Below are positions 44,522-55,643 of a stretch of 64,000 bases of DNA, in pieces. The notes under the pieces are model-generated. The model was not told the DNA's origin. It saw nothing but the letters and a program-made list of their open reading frames with translations, and ran no database searches. Origin of the DNA: Adiantum capillus-veneris (lineage: Eukaryota > Streptophyta > Polypodiopsida > Polypodiales > Pteridaceae); assembly GCA_014529385.2 (NCBI GenBank), contig CM043953.1, positions 73,929,872 to 73,993,871 on the forward strand, written 5' to 3'. Position numbers and translations under genes: made by a program. Every line of letters begins with the position of its first letter. Within the stretch, counting starts at the first letter, position 1.

Positions 44522-47500
44522 CCTACTTCTTCGTAGCTCTCCACATCAGCTTCAGAATTTGACACTTCATCTCTAGGTTCAGCATATGCTCACCACTGAC
44601 CTCCAGCTCAAAATCCAAACTTATATCATCCGTTGGCCCTGCACTTTGTTCATGAATCACCTCTTTAACCTCAACGTCCAATCCTTCACACACTTGCTTG
44701 CTCCGTGGAGCAACTTGAACAACATAGAGCCAGCACGGTTTAGACAGATCATTCTTATCATTTTCTGTCCACAGTGGATCTAGTATGAACACAACTTGTC
44801 CACAATGCTTCGGAAGTACGAATGTATTCCACGCATCTGTCCACACCCGCCTAGAATTCACTTGAATCAATCCACTCTTGTCTTTGTGCACAGTTGCATT
44901 AGGGCCGCTGGTAATAACTTTGAACCACTTGACATCAAAGATAAAAATATCAAACTTTCTAAAGCTGATCTTGAAGATGTCTTGGATGTAGCCAAAGTAT
45001 TCAAGCTGGCTAGTCTCTACGTTCTCATCCCTGGCACTACTCCTACTTTCTTGGATCTAGCTTGCCCTAACATCAATGTCGAAAGTGACCCTTTGCTCGT
45101 CGATCCGTTGCACTCTGAAGTGTTTCCCATGTGACCACAAAGCTCCATATTTGTGATACTGCAGCCACAAAATTGAAACGGACTTAAAGTTATGAAGATA
45201 GTGTCATCATGTAGAGCTCGAAAAGGAAGTTGTGAAAATATACATGCCAATCACAACCCCTTGACATCTCCTCTTCCTCTTCAGTAATCAGCACTCCGTT
45301 CCTCTTTGCCTCTGAGATTGTCGCATCTAACCACCACCCAGCTGGAAAGTCGAGCAATTTTTGAAGATGATATGGAAAAGGAAGGTTTCTAGTGGCACGG
45401 TTACGCTTGAATTACAGGCGATCTGTCAAGAATTGTTGCTTTTCCCCTTTGTACCTCTCTAGCCACTTTTGCATAATGTCTAAGTTGAGAAGGAAAAATC
45501 TCATAACCTTTTCTTGCATTGTGATGTCCATCTTCCTAATGATGCCTTGTCCTTGCGGCTCGTCCCCTGTCACCTTTACGTTGACCTCAATAGTCTACAT
45601 TTGGGGCATCTCTAGATCAATTGAGATAAAAAATTCACTGATGTACAAGCCATCCTTCGGTCATGCTACACTCGAGGCAAGACCTTTGATGAACAAACCG
45701 GGCCTTTAAAGTCTTCATAAATCTCTCCAAGAAGAACATCCATGTGCTATGGACTACCCCAACAACTACAACTTCATCGACCACATGCATAAGTACATGC
45801 ATTTGGATGTTAATAATGTTTTTTGGAAAGTACTTCTCCACCATGCACACTGCTTCAATAGCATTTAAGCGTGCTACATCAATGTTATCTTCTCTTATCT
45901 ATTTTGAACTGATCCAATGTACCAACTCACTGATTTTGTAGAGTTTTCTTCTATTTTCATCTGTCAAACAATCCTTTATGGCAATTGGTAAGATAAACTG
46001 TAAAAGTTTGTGCCAATTGTGGGACTTAAGACCACTGATATTGTCATCTCTTATAAAGGCCGAGGCCGTTTTCAAACATCACATGCACCCAGTGGGAGTC
46101 TTGCATGAAGATATAATCTTCTTCACTTGCTGCTCTTTTGCACGACTAAAAACCCATGGTCCTTTTGGTATAGCAAACATCCCATTGGGTTTAAGTCAAG
46201 GCCACATCTCTCGCATTCGACTCACAGCCTGTAGGTCATCTCTTTGGGCCTTGCTCTCCCTTTTTCCAGTGATAGTTTTCCATATGATCTCCCCCACATT
46301 CTTGAAGGTGTGCATTGGGTCAAGCAAGTGATTGATCAATAGGTCACTCCAATACGGGAGTTCATGGAAAATAGAAAGTCTTCTCATTCCAGGTGGCATC
46401 CAATCTCCCCTCTCCAGCCACTTGTTTTTCCAATCGCTCGCTTTCAGTGTATGCATGTCATGTTTGCATATGTTTGGTCCACGTAGCTCATGTCCTTCAG
46501 GCAAAACTATACCATGCTCCTCGTAAACTATCTTGCTCAAATGCTCAGAGCGGTGAAAGCCAAGTCAAGGACCACATTTTGGACATGCATGATTGCCCAA
46601 GTCACGCAAGCCTAAAACATCACAAAATTAAAATATAAAAGCTTTGGCATAGCCGGGAATAACATGTGTGTGAGGGTTTCAAAGGCACTTACCTGAGAAC
46701 TCATCGAAGCCTGGCCAATCGTGAATGGTCCACATGAGAATTCCTTGCACATGTACATTTCGTCAACCACATTGATTCTTGTCCACAAGATTTGGAGGTC
46801 TTCTATAAGTGGTTCCAGATAGATGTCCATGTTCTTTGCTTTGTACTTTCTTGTGATGATCAGTGACAACTACAAATGGAAATTCTTGATAGCTAGCCAT
46901 GGTGGAAGATTATAATTAATTAACCAGACAAATAGGCCACATGCTCCATGATGAACTCCATAATCTGAATGGGTTTACTCCATTCATTGACAAACCAGAG
47001 AGGCTACATTGAGGCTTGTTCTTAAATGTAGGCCAACTTTCCTCTATGTGCTTACATGCACGAGAGTTAGCAGGTACCCGCATCACATCACCTGGCGATC
47101 TAGTATTTGAGTGCCATGTCTTCAAAGCGGCTATGGACTTGCACCTAAACATGCTCTTTATTCTTGGAATGATAGGAAAGTGTCAAAGGACCTTTGCAGG
47201 GATAAATTTCCCTTGTGTGTCCTCTCTACACCTGTTTGATCCACAATTGGGACACTGTTCCAAATTTGCATACTCATTGCAAAAAAGTATAGAATCATTA
47301 GGACATGCATGTATTTTGTGATAATCTAGGCCCAAATTAGTAAGAATATTTTTAGTGGCTGGACGAGTAGGGGGCATGTGATTCCCTTCTAGCAAGATTT
47401 GCTCCTTGAGAAACCTATCATTACATGAACAAGTCAGCCCCTCGATCATATTATTGAACTGACCACATGCACTTTATTATGCTTAGGATACAATGTATTT

Positions 47501-47720
47501 ACCTGAAAAACTCTGTGGTTGAGGCTCATACCACCCATAGACAGACTGCACATTTAGCATTGCCAATGTGGTACAGAGAACTGAGATTTTTGCACCATTG
47601 TAAAGCGTCATGCGTGCAAGAGTTTGCATCATCTCGCTCTCCTTGTCATTGCTATCATGCCATGATATGGACGGGATGGCTGAGGTTTGTCCGAAGTATT
47701 GCATTGAATGTTTTCATCTT
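44522..47720 (-). pseudogene. CACTA TNP2 transposase (TNP2-DUF4218-DUF4216), copy 1
   Basis: The minus strand reads, in order, LYNGAKISVLCTTLAMLNVQ (47610), TKNILTNLGLDYHKIHACPN (47330) and CNEYANLEQCPNCGSNRC (47250). TNP2 proper continues with LSMNGVNPFRLWSSSWSMWP (46950), HVQGILMWTIHDWPGF (46730) and HELPYWSDLLINHLLDPMHT (46330). DUF4218 follows with ISGLKSHNWHKLLQFILPIA (46020), VEKYFPKNIINIQMHVLMHV (45820) and STWMFFLERFMKTLKARF (45740). DUF4216 follows with DIFIFDVKWFKVITSG (44930) and AWNTFVLPKHCGQVVFILDP (44820). Frameshifts and stops separate the blocks. The normal three-domain order is complete, and the 3' end is cut by Copia B. Confidence 0.85.
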
Positions 47721-48550
47721 CTATGTTTTCAATGATGGGATTCATGTCAAAGAACACGTTGGAGAGGGGGATTGGGGGAACATGTCGACACGAACACAAG
47801 GGACTCTCTATAGCTCAGGGTATCCACAACACCCCTATCCTCTCTAAAAATACCTTTAAAAAAAACACTTTACACTAGCAGACCACCGTGTGCTCAATTT
47901 CCACTGCTCACACACTCCACAAGTCCACCACACAATGCACACCTACTGCCACGGTCTATCTCCACCCTTAGACACACACATAGCCACTCAATCTCACTCT
48001 CTCACACAAAACACCGTCGGTCCGAGGGGCACACACTTCCACACTGCTGGCACCGAGGGGAATCACCAGAGAAGGAGAAAGAGAAGGGGGGAAGGGGAAA
48101 CGATAGCAAGACGGGGCCACAGTGTCTTGATTGCACTTCAAAAGGCATGTACAAAGCTAGCACTACCATCACCATGGCCCTTTTCAAGAAAAAAGTACAA
48201 AGGGATAGGTTTGTCAGAGAAATCCACTTTGCAAGCTTCAAATGGCACCAAAAAAGCCCCTAATTTGATTAAAATTTGACTTTATATGGGGGGCTTGAAC
48301 GTTGGAAATTTCACTTTCATTGACCCATATGGCACCTTAATTTAGCATTTTTTGGAGGAGGTAGCCGCTTCATTTTTTATCTGCTCTCTTGCACTTGAGA
48401 GGGGGGGGGGGGGGGATTAGCGATGTTGCTATTGCCCCCATGTATTTTTTTATTTTTTATTTCTTCTTTTTTATTTTTACCCTTTGGGGAGCTTAGCCTT
48501 GCACTTTCCTTTTGATTTCTCCCTTTGACCACCTCTGTCCAGCTCCCACC
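47721..48550 (-). other. CACTA 5' region between TNP2-1 and Copia D
   Basis: No coding domain is recognised. The sequence is C-rich near 47880-48010 and contains a run of 17 or more G near 48400. It is probably the upstream or regulatory part of the CACTA element. Confidence 0.4.
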
Positions 48551-49314
48551 TGTTAGGAATAAGACGTAGCTAAATATATAATTGAATAGATTACTTAATG
48601 GAGAGAGACAGATTTACATACACGAGATTATAGAGTAGAGAGAGAGAGAGAGAGAGAGAGTACACACGATATATGTGGTTCACCCAATGTGGGCTACGTC
48701 CACGGGAAAGCAGCCACTCAATGGCTTTAGTACTTCAAAACAAGAAGTAGTTTACAAAGGGATTATACCCTTAATGGAGCTCCCGCCTTGCTTCACTCTC
48801 ACCACCTCACACTCACCTTGTTGCATCAACTTCACACTATGAAATGTGTGTAGAAATGGCCTCCTTTTATAGGCCAAAAGGGCTGCCCTCTCTGATGAGA
48901 GGCAGCCATGTGTAGCCGCCCTTGTGTGAATAAGTCCAAATCGGACCCTCCAATCTGCCCATGTGTGGCCGCCCTTGAGAAGACAAGTCCGCTTTTGAAT
49001 TCGGCCACCGGCCACCGGCCATTGACTTCCGACCACTGGCCATTGACTACCGGCCACCGGCCAACAAACGGTTGTTTTCCGACCACTTTCCGGCCGCCGT
49101 CTGGCCATAATATTCCGGCAAGGGGAAAAAAAGTATCGGGGGCTTCCGCCCCCGAGGCCCCTAAAGTTGCCCCTGGTTTTTTACTGTGAAAATTTTGGTT
49201 TCCGGTGAGTGATTTACCTTCACGCACGATGGCTTCTCCTCATAATGGGGGCCTTACAAATGTGCGCTTTTACCACAGAAAATTACAAGGGTAAATCAGG
49301 CTCCATACTTAACA
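48551..49314 (-). repeat. 3' LTR of Copia D
   Basis: In element sense it starts TGTTAAGTATGGAGCC, just after the purine-rich CTCCAAGTGGGAGAT, and ends CTTATTCCTAACA, so its ends are TGTTA...TAACA. A promoter-like CCTATAAAAGGAGG lies at about 48864-48878, and a (GA)n tract at 48636-48660. CCGGCCACCGGCC-type inverted words cluster at 49000-49100. Confidence 0.85.
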
Positions 49315-49376
49315 ATCTCCCACTTGGAGACTGATCTCCAAACCAAACCTGTGAGACTGCTTTTTATCCTGGCTTC

Positions 49377-49990
49377 TTATCCTTGAATGTCGATTGAAGA
49401 TGAGCAAAAGCTCAACTTCTCCTTGTTGACCACCTTTGTAAACATGTCTGCAGGATTTTCACTTGTATGCACCTTTCCTAGCTTTAGCTGTCCCTCTTCC
49501 AACAGAGTGCGTATGAAGTGATATCTCACCTCAATGTGCTTTGTCCTTGAATGAAAGGCTGAGTTCTTCGCAAGATGGATAGCGCTTTGGCTATCACTAT
49601 ACAAGACACAATTGTCTTGTTTGAATCCAAGCTCTTCTAAGAATCTATGAAGCCACATAATTTCTTTGCTTGCCTCCGTCATTGCTACATACTCTGCTTC
49701 CGTGGTAGAAAGTGAGACCACTTTCTGAAGCTTTGAAGCTCAGCTTACTGCTGTGCTTCCAATCGTGAACACATAGCCAATAGTGCTTCTTCAAGTATCT
49801 TTGTCACCTGCCATATCTGCATCAGCATACCCTTCTAGAAAATATCAGTTTCTCCAAAATACAAAGCATTTTTTGTTGTCCCTTTTAGATACCTAAGTAT
49901 CCACTTCACAGCTTGCCAATGCTCTTTACATGGGTTGTCCATGAACCTACTCACAACTCCCACTGCATGTGCAATGTCTGGCCTTGTCTA
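49377..49990 (-). pseudogene. Copia D RNase H
   Basis: The reading starts TRPDIAHAVGVVSRFMDNPC after a stop at 49988, breaks near 49840, and resumes as VSLSTTEAEYVAMTEASKEI (49721 down). It continues through DSQSAIHLAKNSAFHSRTKH and ENPADMFTKVVNKEKL to a stop at 49377. The acidic block containing TDSD is lost in the frameshifted part. Confidence 0.85.
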
Positions 49991-50869
49991 GACCATAGCA
50001 TACATAAGAGAACCTACCGCTGCAGCATATGGAACTTTAGACATATAGGCTATCTCCTCTTGTGTCTTTGGACACATATCCTTCGTTAGTTTAAAATGAC
50101 CAGCCAAAGGTGTAGAAACTGGTTTTGCATTTTGCATTGCAAACCTTTCTAGTACCTTATTGATGTAATCTACTTGAGATAGCTTTATTGTCTTCTTCGT
50201 CCTATCCCTATATATTTTCATACCAAGTATCCTCTTTGCAGCACCTAAATCTTTCATTGAAAAAGATTTAGACAGCTCCTCTTTTAGGTCTTTGATGTCC
50301 TGCATGTTAGCACTTGCAATCAACATGTCATCAACATACAACATTAGGATGATGAATTTCCCATCTCCCAAGTTCTTCGTGTAGACGCAGTGATCCGAGT
50401 TGCATCTTGTGAATCCATGATCCAACATCCATCAATCAAACTTCAAGTACCATTGTCTTGATGCTTGTTTTAAACCATACAAGATCTTCTTTAATCTGCA
50501 AACCATTTTCTCCTTACCTTTTACTTCATACCCCTTTGGTTGAAGCATGTAGATTTCCTCCTCTAAGTCACCATGAGGGAATGCCGTATTTACATCCATT
50601 TGCTCGAGATTTAGATCATGAGTAGCCACAAGGCTTAAGACAAGCCTAATTGATTTCATTTTTATAACAGGAGAAAATGTTTCATTGAAGTCAATACCTT
50701 TCTTTTGAGAAAACCCTTTTACCACAAGCCTAGACTTGTACCTTTTCTTCCCACCTTCTTCTTTCTTCAGCTTGTACACCCATTTGTTTTGAAGTGCCCG
50801 CTTACCTTTAGGCAACACAACCAACTCCCATGTTTGGTTGCGATGTAGTGAGTCCATCTCCACTTGCAT
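49988..50869 (-). pseudogene. Copia D reverse transcriptase
   Basis: Two open pieces are separated by one TGA at about 50430. The first (50869-50432) holds MDSLHRNQTWELVVLPKGKR, GFSQKKGIDFNETFSPVIK, EQMDVNTAFPHGDLEEEIYM and LYGLKQASRQWYLKFD. The second holds ILMLYVDDMLIASAN, the intact YVDD active site, then LGAAKRILGMKIYRDRTKK. Another stop precedes it at 50882. Each stop is a single-base nonsense in an otherwise conserved reading. Confidence 0.88.
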
Positions 50870-50881
50870 GCTCTTCGTCCA

Positions 50882-52924
50882 TTATTCTTTGGGTTCATGT
50901 TGCATAGCTTCTTCGTATGATTCCGGCTCTCCAGAATCTGAGATCAAGAGATGGTTGAAGGAAGGAACAAACCTTTTTGGAGGTCTACTTGCTCTTGTAG
51001 ATCTTCGGGGAATAGATTGAGGCTCCTCATTTGGTTGACCTTGTTGCACATTCTCACCGTTTGCAGTCCTTGAGTCTTCACCGTCCTCAAGCTCCATGTA
51101 CTCATCACCTGTTTCTTTTGTTTGTTTTCTTTCCAAGTAATTTTTGTACATATTTTGTTCGTTAAAAATTACATCCCTACTCCTTAAGATTTTACCATCT
51201 TTAGGATTCCATAGGCGATACCCAAAGTCTCCTTCTCCATATCCAATGAAGAAACACTTTTTAGACTTTGCATCTAGCTTTGATCTTAGGCTTCTATCTA
51301 TGTGCATGAAAGCCTCACACCCAAACACTTTGAGAAATGCATAATTCACTGGTTTACCTGTCCATGCCTCTTCTGGAACTCCCCCATCCAATGCCGTTGA
51401 GGATGACCAATTGATTAAGTACACAGACGTACTTACAGCTTCCGCCCAAAGCTCAAGCGGTAGTCTTGCATGTAGCCGCATGCTTCGTGCTCGCTCCATG
51501 ATTGTCATGTTCATCCTTTCCGAAATCCCATTTTGTTGAGGTGTCCTTGGGGTTGTCCTTTGCCTCCGAATGCCATTGCTAGCACAAAAGCTTTCAAAAG
51601 CTTGGCTGCAATATTCACCTCCATTGTCGGATCTGAGGCATTTAACCTTGGTACCTATTTCATTCTCCACAAAGGCTTTCCACCTTTGAAATATGGAAAA
51701 TAGATCGGATTTATTCTTCATGACATAAACCCATGTTTTTCTAGTCACATTGTCTATGAATGTTACATAGTACAATGAGCCACCAAGTGATGGTGTACTT
51801 GCAGGACCCCAAACATCAGAATGAACCAACTCAAGTTTTTTATTTTTTCTTTCATTTCCTGATTTTTGAAATTTTACCCTCTTTTGTTTACCATAAACAC
51901 AATCTTCACAGAACTCTAAGTCCAGTTCTTTCAAACCTGATAGAAGCTTCTTTGTTTGAAGGATTTGCATTCCTTTGGCACTCATATGCCCAAGTCGGTA
52001 GTGCCACACCGCACGGTCAACTTCTGTAGTTGTTGCACAAGCTGAAGGTTGTGTGCTAACAGTACATAAGTAAAGTGTACCGAAATTTTCTCCCTTGGCA
52101 ACCACCAAAGATCCCTTTGAGATCTTCCACCGTTTGTTTCCGAATGCAATGTTGTGACCTTCATCGTCCAATTGTCCTGTAGAGATCAAATTTTTGCGAA
52201 GAGAAGGAACATGCCTAACATCCTTAAGCTTCCATTCATTTCCGTTAGCAGTTTTGATAGAAACTATACCTTTGCCGACAATCTCACAAGCTTCATCATC
52301 TCCCAAGTATACATACCCAAAATTACCTTTGGTGTAGTCTTGGAAATGTTGCTTGTGTGGTGTCGCATGGAATGAAGCCCCGGAATCTACTATCCAGGAA
52401 TTAAACACATTGTCTAATGAGAGAATTAGAGCATCTTGCTCTACTTTACCTGCCTCATTAGCCTCCGATGTTGTCTTGTTGTCTTGAGACTCAGTCTGCT
52501 TCTTCTTCTTGGACGAGCAATCCTTCTTGACGTGGCCCTTCTTGCCGCAGTTCCAACATTCAAGAACTGACTTTGTGCGTGACTTGCTCCGTCTTGAGCG
52601 ATCACGACCCTTTCGGTTTTTGAACCTCTCCTTAGGCCTTCCTCTTGTTTCCACTGACAATGCAACACCTGATGATTCTCCTGTGCTTCTCCTTCGTATT
52701 TCCTCGCTTAGGAGAACACCCACAACATCATCAAACTTAAGAGTATTTGTACCAGAGATAGAATTACTTACAGCCATCACAAGGCTGTCCCAACTATCCG
52801 GTGGAGATGATAGTATAAGGAGAGCTCGCACTTCGTCATCAAAATTGATTTTCACCGATCGAAGTTGACTTATGTTTGTGTTAAATTCATTTAAGTGTTC
52901 TGCAACTGAACCATTTTTTGCCAT
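50882..52924 (-). CDS. Copia D gag (partial), protease and integrase
   Basis: A 680-codon frame starts mid-gag at MAKNGSVAEHLNEFN. Position 1 corresponds to an internal Met of the family, so this is a truncation, not a true start. The zinc knuckle CWNCGKKGHVKKDC is at 123-136 (C-X2-C-X4-H-X4-C intact) and the protease WIVDSGASFHATP has DSGA at about 180-183. GAG-pre-integrase reads AVWHYRLGHMSAKGMQIL ... FCEDCVYGKQ. Integrase has HSDVWGPASTPSLGG, LRSDNGGEYC and PQQNGISERMN, which supply the DDE residues. The tail ends at a TAA before RT. Confidence 0.9.
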   Translation of the reverse strand: MAKNGSVAEHLNEFNTNISQLRSVKINFDDEVRALLILSSPPDSWDSLVMAVSNSISGTNTLKFDDVVGVLLSEEIRRRSTGESSGVALSVETRGRPKERFKNRKGRDRSRRSKSRTKSVLECWNCGKKGHVKKDCSSKKKKQTESQDNKTTSEANEAGKVEQDALILSLDNVFNSWIVDSGASFHATPHKQHFQDYTKGNFGYVYLGDDEACEIVGKGIVSIKTANGNEWKLKDVRHVPSLRKNLISTGQLDDEGHNIAFGNKRWKISKGSLVVAKGENFGTLYLCTVSTQPSACATTTEVDRAVWHYRLGHMSAKGMQILQTKKLLSGLKELDLEFCEDCVYGKQKRVKFQKSGNERKNKKLELVHSDVWGPASTPSLGGSLYYVTFIDNVTRKTWVYVMKNKSDLFSIFQRWKAFVENEIGTKVKCLRSDNGGEYCSQAFESFCASNGIRRQRTTPRTPQQNGISERMNMTIMERARSMRLHARLPLELWAEAVSTSVYLINWSSSTALDGGVPEEAWTGKPVNYAFLKVFGCEAFMHIDRSLRSKLDAKSKKCFFIGYGEGDFGYRLWNPKDGKILRSRDVIFNEQNMYKNYLERKQTKETGDEYMELEDGEDSRTANGENVQQGQPNEEPQSIPRRSTRASRPPKRFVPSFNHLLISDSGEPESYEEAMQHEPKE

Positions 52925-53645
52925 CCTATAACCTAAACCTAACCTATAACCTAACCCAACCTATAACCTACCTAACCTATAAACTAACCTAACCTATAAC
53001 CTAACATAATCGAAGTCCGTTTGTGTTTTTTCTACTATTTGTCGCTAGCTCTAACCTAGCCTATAACCGACACAATCTTGCATGGTGAATGGTTTGTATT
53101 CTAATCCAATCAATGCAGTTGTCAAGGTGTTATCTTAAATAGATCTTCCTTTGATGAAACCTTGCTGGTGAGGAGTAATACCCTGTTCCAGAGTGAGAGA
53201 GAGTCTTAAGGCAATTGACTTGGCAATAACTTTGTAAGCTACTGACATCATGGTTATGGGCCACCAATGTTTCAGTTAGGAGTATCATATTTTTCGAACC
53301 AAACCTATAACCTAAACATTAGTTAACTTAACCTATAACCTTTTACATATATACAACCTATAACCTAACCTGTAACCTAACCTGTTGCCTAAACATAACC
53401 TATAACCTATAACCTAGAACCTAACCTATAAGCTAATCTAACCTAATTAACGTCCTATAACCTAACCTATAACCTAACCTAACCTAACCTATAAGCTAAC
53501 CTAACCTATAACATAAACCTAATCTAACCTAACCTAGCCTAACGTATAATTAACCTAACTTATAACATATACCCTAACGTAACCTATAACTTAAACCAAA
53601 CCTAACTGAAACCTATAACCTAAACCTCATCAATCGCATAATTTC
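52925..53645. repeat. Telomere-like AACCTA/AACCTATA array
   Basis: Two blocks, about 52925-53010 and 53296-53640, are built from CCTATAACCTAACCTAACC-type units with drift. A ~285-bp non-repetitive segment lies between them. The array abuts the truncation point of Copia D directly. Confidence 0.85.
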
Positions 53646-54058
53646 AAAAACGACATAATTCAAAACAAAATTTCTTCAATACATAATTTCAAAACAAGAT
53701 TTTTTAATAGCATAATTTCGAAACAACATAATTCCAAAACAACATGACGAGATGGTAGCGTAATTTCATAACATGATTTGAAAGAATAATTTCAAAATAA
53801 AATTACCCCAAACCATAATTTCACAACAGAAACCATAATTTCAAAACAACTTTTTTCCAAAGCATTATTTCTAAACAAAATGGCATAAAAACTGAAAGCA
53901 TTGAAAGTTAGAGCAAGAAATTTTATTTTGTCAATATACAAATTAATTTAATATGCATTAAAATTTTGAGTACTCACATGCGGCCTATTTGAGAAATGAA
54001 GGGTCTTGTAAACGTCCTTGAACCTACAAAAAAACACACACACACACACACATTATGT
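53646..54058. other. AT-rich repeats with ATAATTTCAAAACA words
   Basis: The phrase CATAATTTCAAAACA(A) recurs many times from 53635 to 53880, forming a degenerate low-complexity array. A (CA)n tract lies at 54032-54052. No gene is seen. Confidence 0.6.
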
Positions 54059-54092
54059 TAAACCCTAAACCCTAAACCCTAAACCCTAAACC
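54059..54092. repeat. Interstitial plant telomere repeat (CCCTAAA)n
   Basis: Four to five perfect units of AAACCCT, the Arabidopsis-type plant telomere motif, stand alone here. Confidence 0.9.
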
Positions 54093-54192
54093 TACAAGCA
54101 AACTTGAAAAGAATCTCACCTTGTTGCTAGAGAGTAGTCCACGAGCAATATTTTCACCTCCCGCAAGTTATTAGGCAACGTATCTGCAGTAG

Positions 54193-54497
54193 GTGAGGAG
54201 GAGGAGGGCAAGAAAAGAGGCACAAAAACTAGAGAAATGCACACGGAAAGACACGAGGGGTTGTTTTTGCAGGTTCTGTCAGTACAAGCATCGGCCTAGG
54301 CCTTCAAAAACTCATCTATACAGGCATCAGAAGAGACAGCGGTATATGCGCCGAAAGAGACATCGGAATCTGCGTCGAAAATTAAAAATGAAAATTTTTA
54401 AAAATTTCATCTCCCTCCATACTTACCTACACATATACCAACACCCGCGATTAACGCCAGTAATTTGGCACCAAAATTTAAGCGACATCTTGTAGTA
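54193..54497. repeat. Right subterminal region and TIR of the CACTA element
   Basis: GCATCGGCC, CATCAGAAGAGACAGCGG, TATATGCGCCG, CATCGGAATCTGCGTCG and AACGCCAGTAATTTGG words end at CATCTTGTAGT (54487-54496). Its reverse complement ACTACAAGATG... matches the left terminus. The base completing CACTA is A instead of G at 54497. The 100-codon open frame here is Arg-rich repeat translation, not a gene. Confidence 0.6.
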
Positions 54498-54500
54498 ACA

Positions 54501-55365
54501 TCTTTGCTGCATAGTCTACAATAAAAAAGAACATGCAACTATGAGCAAAACGCTTGAATCCTGGTACACACTACCTATTGATTGATGAACTTGTCAATAA
54601 AATATTAGATATATGAAATAATTAGTAATGTGTGGTCATAAACAATGTCCAAGAGTCAAGCTGAGTGGTGGGAAATCCTCTCTAAAATAGTCCTTTGGAG
54701 CCTCATGTGTCGGTGTATGTGGCCAAAGCAGGAAAGTGGAGACCCGTTGAAGCCAAATGGCCAAGGAGACACTACAGAGCCCACTTTCTCTAGATGCAGG
54801 CTAGAGAAGAGCCGATGCTGCTCTCTCTCATTTATATCCTGCCAAGTCAAGGCCCGAATGTTGGGGATGTCAGGGATGCCAAGGAGAAATCATTGAAGCA
54901 AAACCGCTTTGGATGAACGCGAGTGGGAGGGGAGTTAATGGTGAGGCTACACTAGAGGAGAGCAAAAATACTCTTCCTTCCTCTTGCTACGTCAAAGTTG
55001 AGGAAAGAAACACGATGCCATCTTTTGCCATTGGATGGAAGTGTACCGATGTTGTAGCCGTTGATGGTTGACAAAAGAAAACAGATACCAAGCCAATGGG
55101 ATGAATCTCTAGAGATATGATGCCAAGTCTAAGAGCCAACGTTAAAGCCAATAGGCCAAAGCCAATGCTATGCCATTGTCACCAAAAATGAGCCTAAAGT
55201 TCTCTCTCTCTCTCTCTCTCAGTGAGAGGATATCATAAAACAAAGGTACAATGGTCATTTTATGTCAACCTAATGTTTCAATCAACATAGACGGCCATCA
55301 CTGCCCATATCAATTCCATGTAATGGTAGATTCTAATCTTAATGAGGCAATCACTTAGGTGTCTC
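54501..55365. other. Non-coding stretch
   Basis: No recognised gene. The AAGCCAATGGG/AAGCCAATAGG phrase recurs near 55090-55170, and a short (TC)n lies at 55199-55220. Confidence 0.4.
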
Positions 55366-55548
55366 ATGGATGTGCACGTACAATTGCATTTTTGATTGGT
55401 AGGAGAGAACCTTAAATTTCAACCTTAATGGAACCTCTTATGTCACTTCCTTGTACGTGCATGGATGTGCACGTACAATTGCATTTTTGATTGGTAGGAG
55501 AGAACCTTAAATTTCAACCTTAATGGAACCTCTTATGTCACTTCCTTG
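55366..55548. repeat. Recent 95-bp tandem duplication
   Basis: 55366-55453 and 55461-55548 are identical over 88 bases as far as I can see, separated by TACGTGC, giving a 95-bp period. The absence of differences implies a recent event. Confidence 0.95.
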
Positions 55549-55643
55549 GAACCAACTCACCATGTTTGGGATGTGTAGCCCATTTATACAACAGCGCAAT
55601 CGGAATCCAGGTCTAAAATTGTTCAAAAACACAATGGCCAACC

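Larger units (their letters stand above)
48551..52924 (-). mobile_element. Copia D: 5'-truncated Copia element
   Basis: A minus-strand Copia runs from gag at 52924 to a 764-bp 3' LTR ending at 48551. The 5' LTR, PBS and the first ~100 codons of gag are absent. The reading stops at 52924 exactly where a telomere-like AACCTA array begins. Gag-zinc knuckle-protease-integrase is one open frame of 680 codons; RT and RNase H are broken by two stops and a further stop plus frameshift. It belongs to a different lineage from Copia B and C. Confidence 0.9.
36690..54497 (-). mobile_element. Nested CACTA (En/Spm) element, ~17.8 kb
   Basis: The left end at 36690 starts CACTACAATGCATCGCATAA. Reading inward from the right end at 54497 gives ACTACAAGATGTCGCTTAAA once the mutated terminal base is skipped. 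The two 26-base ends agree at 19 positions including ACTACAA, TCGC and TTGG. Flanks are ATA (36687-36689) and ACA (54498-54500), a plausible decayed 3-bp TSD. Both ends carry subterminal CGGTATAT/CCGGT words. Inside, on the minus strand, lie TNP2 and then a TNPA-like gene, the En/Spm order. Copia B and Copia D were inserted later. Without them the core is about 7.9 kb. Confidence 0.65.

Noticed and set aside
54193-54495. Arg/Lys-rich 100-codon open frame
   Set aside because: It overlaps the right subterminal repeats and terminus of the CACTA element and shows no domain.
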